Assembly (NCBI GenBank): GCA_045538875.1
Contig: JAZQEG010000017.1
Location: 1 to 64,000 of the forward strand
Length of the DNA: 64,000 bases
Source of the DNA: RGIG4708 sp045538875
GTDB taxonomy: Bacteria > Bacillota > Clostridia > UMGS1810
Direction of reading: 5' to 3'
Shown here: in pieces, positions 62,777-64,000 of the stretch
How the letters are laid out: each line of letters opens with the position of its first letter
Numbering within the stretch: the first letter of the stretch is position 1
Translations under genes and position numbers: made by a program
Notes under the pieces: generated by a model
What the model was told of the DNA's origin: nothing
What the model saw: the letters and a program-made list of their open reading frames with translations, nothing else
Database searches by the model: none

Positions 62777-63700
62777 CTAATTTTGTTTGTTATAGTTAAG
62801 AATAATAATACCTGTGCAAATAAGTATAAGTGTAACTATTAAATTTAAAGCCGAAACATTGCTTTGCTCTGTTAATAAAAGATTTGAAAGCAATACTCCA
62901 AACACAGGAATACAAAATGTGTAAATTGTAACCTTAGATACTGTATTGTGCTTTAAAAGTACACCCCACAGTGCATATGCAATAGCCGAAAGAAAGGCAA
63001 GGTATGTGAGCACCAAAAATGCTTTAAAGCTCGATATTACAATGTTTCCACCAAATGCAACACCTATTGCAATCATCACAATACCACCCATAAAAAACTG
63101 GTATCCGCTTATTATAACAGGGTCTTCATACTTTGAATACTTTTTCATAAGTACCGAAGATACTCCATATGCTATGCTTGAAAATATAACAAAGCAGTCA
63201 CCTGTAAAATTCATATTAAAATCAAGTCCATTAAGGTTGATAAGGATTATCCCTGCAAAGCCAAATAAACATGCAACTAATTTTTTGAGCGTGAGCCTTT
63301 CCTGCCTGAATATAAGACTTGCAACGAGCAGTGCAAAAAAAGCATTTGAACCACTAAGCACTGTGCCTTTTACACCAGATGTATTAGCCAAGCCAATATA
63401 AAAGAAAATATACTGAATTATTGTTTGAAAGCAGCTTACAGTTGCAACCTTGCGAATGTTTTGTTTTTGAGGATACAAAAGCTTTTTGCGTGCAATGCTG
63501 TAAATTAGTATTGTCAAAACACCTGCAAATGTAAATCGCACACCAGCAAAAAGTATTGTAGATGCCGTATCCTTAACAGGAAGTATAAGTGAATAACCTA
63601 TTTTAATAAAAGGTGTTGCACTGCCCCACAGTGCACAGCAAAGTATTGCACCAAGTGCAACAAATATCGGGTTTGTGTAAAGTTTTTTTGTATTTTCCAT
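62777..63700 (-). CDS. EamA/DMT-superfamily transporter
   Basis: A 307-residue ten-helix transporter of the drug/metabolite family. The two EamA repeats are visible: LGAILCCALWGSATPFIKIGY at the start of the first and NFTGDCFVIFSSIAYGVSSVLMKKYSK at the start of the second (short cores SAYGVSSV-like and GSATPFIK). SALNLIVTLILICTGIIILNY is the last helix. Substrate cannot be told; amino acid or metabolite export is common. It lies 11 bases downstream of the SLH-domain gene, probably co-transcribed. Confidence 0.9.
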   Translation of the reverse strand: MENTKKLYTNPIFVALGAILCCALWGSATPFIKIGYSLILPVKDTASTILFAGVRFTFAGVLTILIYSIARKKLLYPQKQNIRKVATVSCFQTIIQYIFFYIGLANTSGVKGTVLSGSNAFFALLVASLIFRQERLTLKKLVACLFGFAGIILINLNGLDFNMNFTGDCFVIFSSIAYGVSSVLMKKYSKYEDPVIISGYQFFMGGIVMIAIGVAFGGNIVISSFKAFLVLTYLAFLSAIAYALWGVLLKHNTVSKVTIYTFCIPVFGVLLSNLLLTEQSNVSALNLIVTLILICTGIIILNYNKQN

Positions 63701-63711
63701 TGTATACTCCG

Positions 63712-64000
63712 TTAGTTTAAAATATTGTATAATCTTAATATAGTAATCATAGACTGCTCAGTAGAATAGCTCTCTTTAGGCGAAAAATTATTATCCCCTG
63801 TTCCATTCATAATTCCGTGTTGTTTCATAGTGTAGACCGAATTTTTTGCCCAGTCGGATATATAAATATCATCAGCAAAAAGCTCATCATCAGCCTCAAG
63901 CTGCTCCCCAAACAACTGATATACCCTGTGAAGTATGGTTGCAGCCTGTTCCCTCGTGAGATAATCCTGAGGGGCAAACTTACCGTCACCCACTCCGTTG
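63712..64000 (-). CDS. C-terminal part of an SLH-domain surface protein
   Basis: The frame is open to the window edge, so the gene starts outside; about 95 residues are seen. They contain GVGDGKFAPQDYLTREQAATIL, the last part of one S-layer homology repeat, and a full second repeat (FADDIYISDWAKNSVYTMKQ, then GIMNGTGDNNFSPKESYSTEQ). SLH repeats bind pyruvylated secondary cell-wall polymer and anchor exported proteins. An in-frame GTG at 63993 lies inside the first repeat and is not a start. The enzymatic or structural part lies upstream. Confidence 0.9.
   Translation of the reverse strand, partial: NGVGDGKFAPQDYLTREQAATILHRVYQLFGEQLEADDELFADDIYISDWAKNSVYTMKQHGIMNGTGDNNFSPKESYSTEQSMITILRLYNILN

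Overview
The window looks like core chromosome of an AT-rich, endospore-forming, probably anaerobic member of the Firmicutes (class Clostridia). The taxonomic call is an inference from gene content. Sporulation genes yqfC, yqfD, ylbJ and a YabE-type 3D/G5 protein are present. So are AddAB in place of RecBCD, a large Gram-positive SRP RNA next to dnaX, HrcA/CIRCE control of chaperones, pyruvate phosphate dikinase, formate-tetrahydrofolate ligase, HemW and S-layer/copper-amine-oxidase-like surface proteins. Almost every gene is on the minus strand. Plus-strand genes are a fragment at 2-235, a ZIP transporter, ylbJ, a tiny Asn/Gln-rich ORF and a P-loop protein.

Layout. 1-290: end of an unrecognised plus-strand gene and its terminator, next to a polysaccharide deacetylase that lacks its C-terminus. 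290-6120: a minus-strand run of secreted EndA-like nuclease, topoisomerase III (apparent ATT start), dGTPase-like HD protein, VanZ-like protein and the truncated deacetylase. 6179-7847: divergent manganese catalase and ZIP metal transporter. 7955-16044: ppdK, recO, a YqzL-like micro-ORF, era, dgkA, ybeY, phoH, yqfD and yqfC, a classic Firmicute cluster; ylbJ diverges from it. 17136-18224: YabE-like 3D protein, then a 578-bp AT-rich gap. 18803-26303: hom, thrB, rlmB-like, copA, ACT protein, PFL protein and an RNase M5-like Toprim protein, apparently one operon from a consensus promoter. 26320-28500: dnaX, SRP RNA and tRNA-Arg(ACG).

28630-32000: Asn/Gln-rich micro-ORF, an 807-residue secreted protein of unknown function and a flavodoxin-fold reductase. 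32074-39972: rplM-rpsI and addB-addA. 40012-46943: patatin-like lipase, hemW and hrcA-grpE-dnaK-dnaJ, with CIRCE in front of hrcA. 46970-47722: a 54-residue protein and a divergent P-loop protein. 47815-60239: a complete purine operon in the order purE, purF, purM, purN, purO-type IMP cyclohydrolase, AICAR transformylase, purD, purL, fhs. A consensus promoter and a ZTP (pfl-motif) riboswitch with an overlapping terminator control it. 60345-64000: PqqD-like protein with an OPT-family transporter, an EamA transporter and the end of an SLH-domain protein.

How the genes work together: fhs supplies 10-formyl-THF to PurN and the AICAR transformylase, and the ZTP riboswitch senses the AICAR-derived signal of 10-formyl-THF shortage. 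I see no CRISPR array, insertion sequence, rRNA or defence island, and nothing I would call a wholly new system. The observations most worth checking are the PurF lacking the glutaminase nucleophile, the ATT start of topB, the truncated deacetylase at a possible junction, the PqqD-like/OPT pair and the micro-ORFs.
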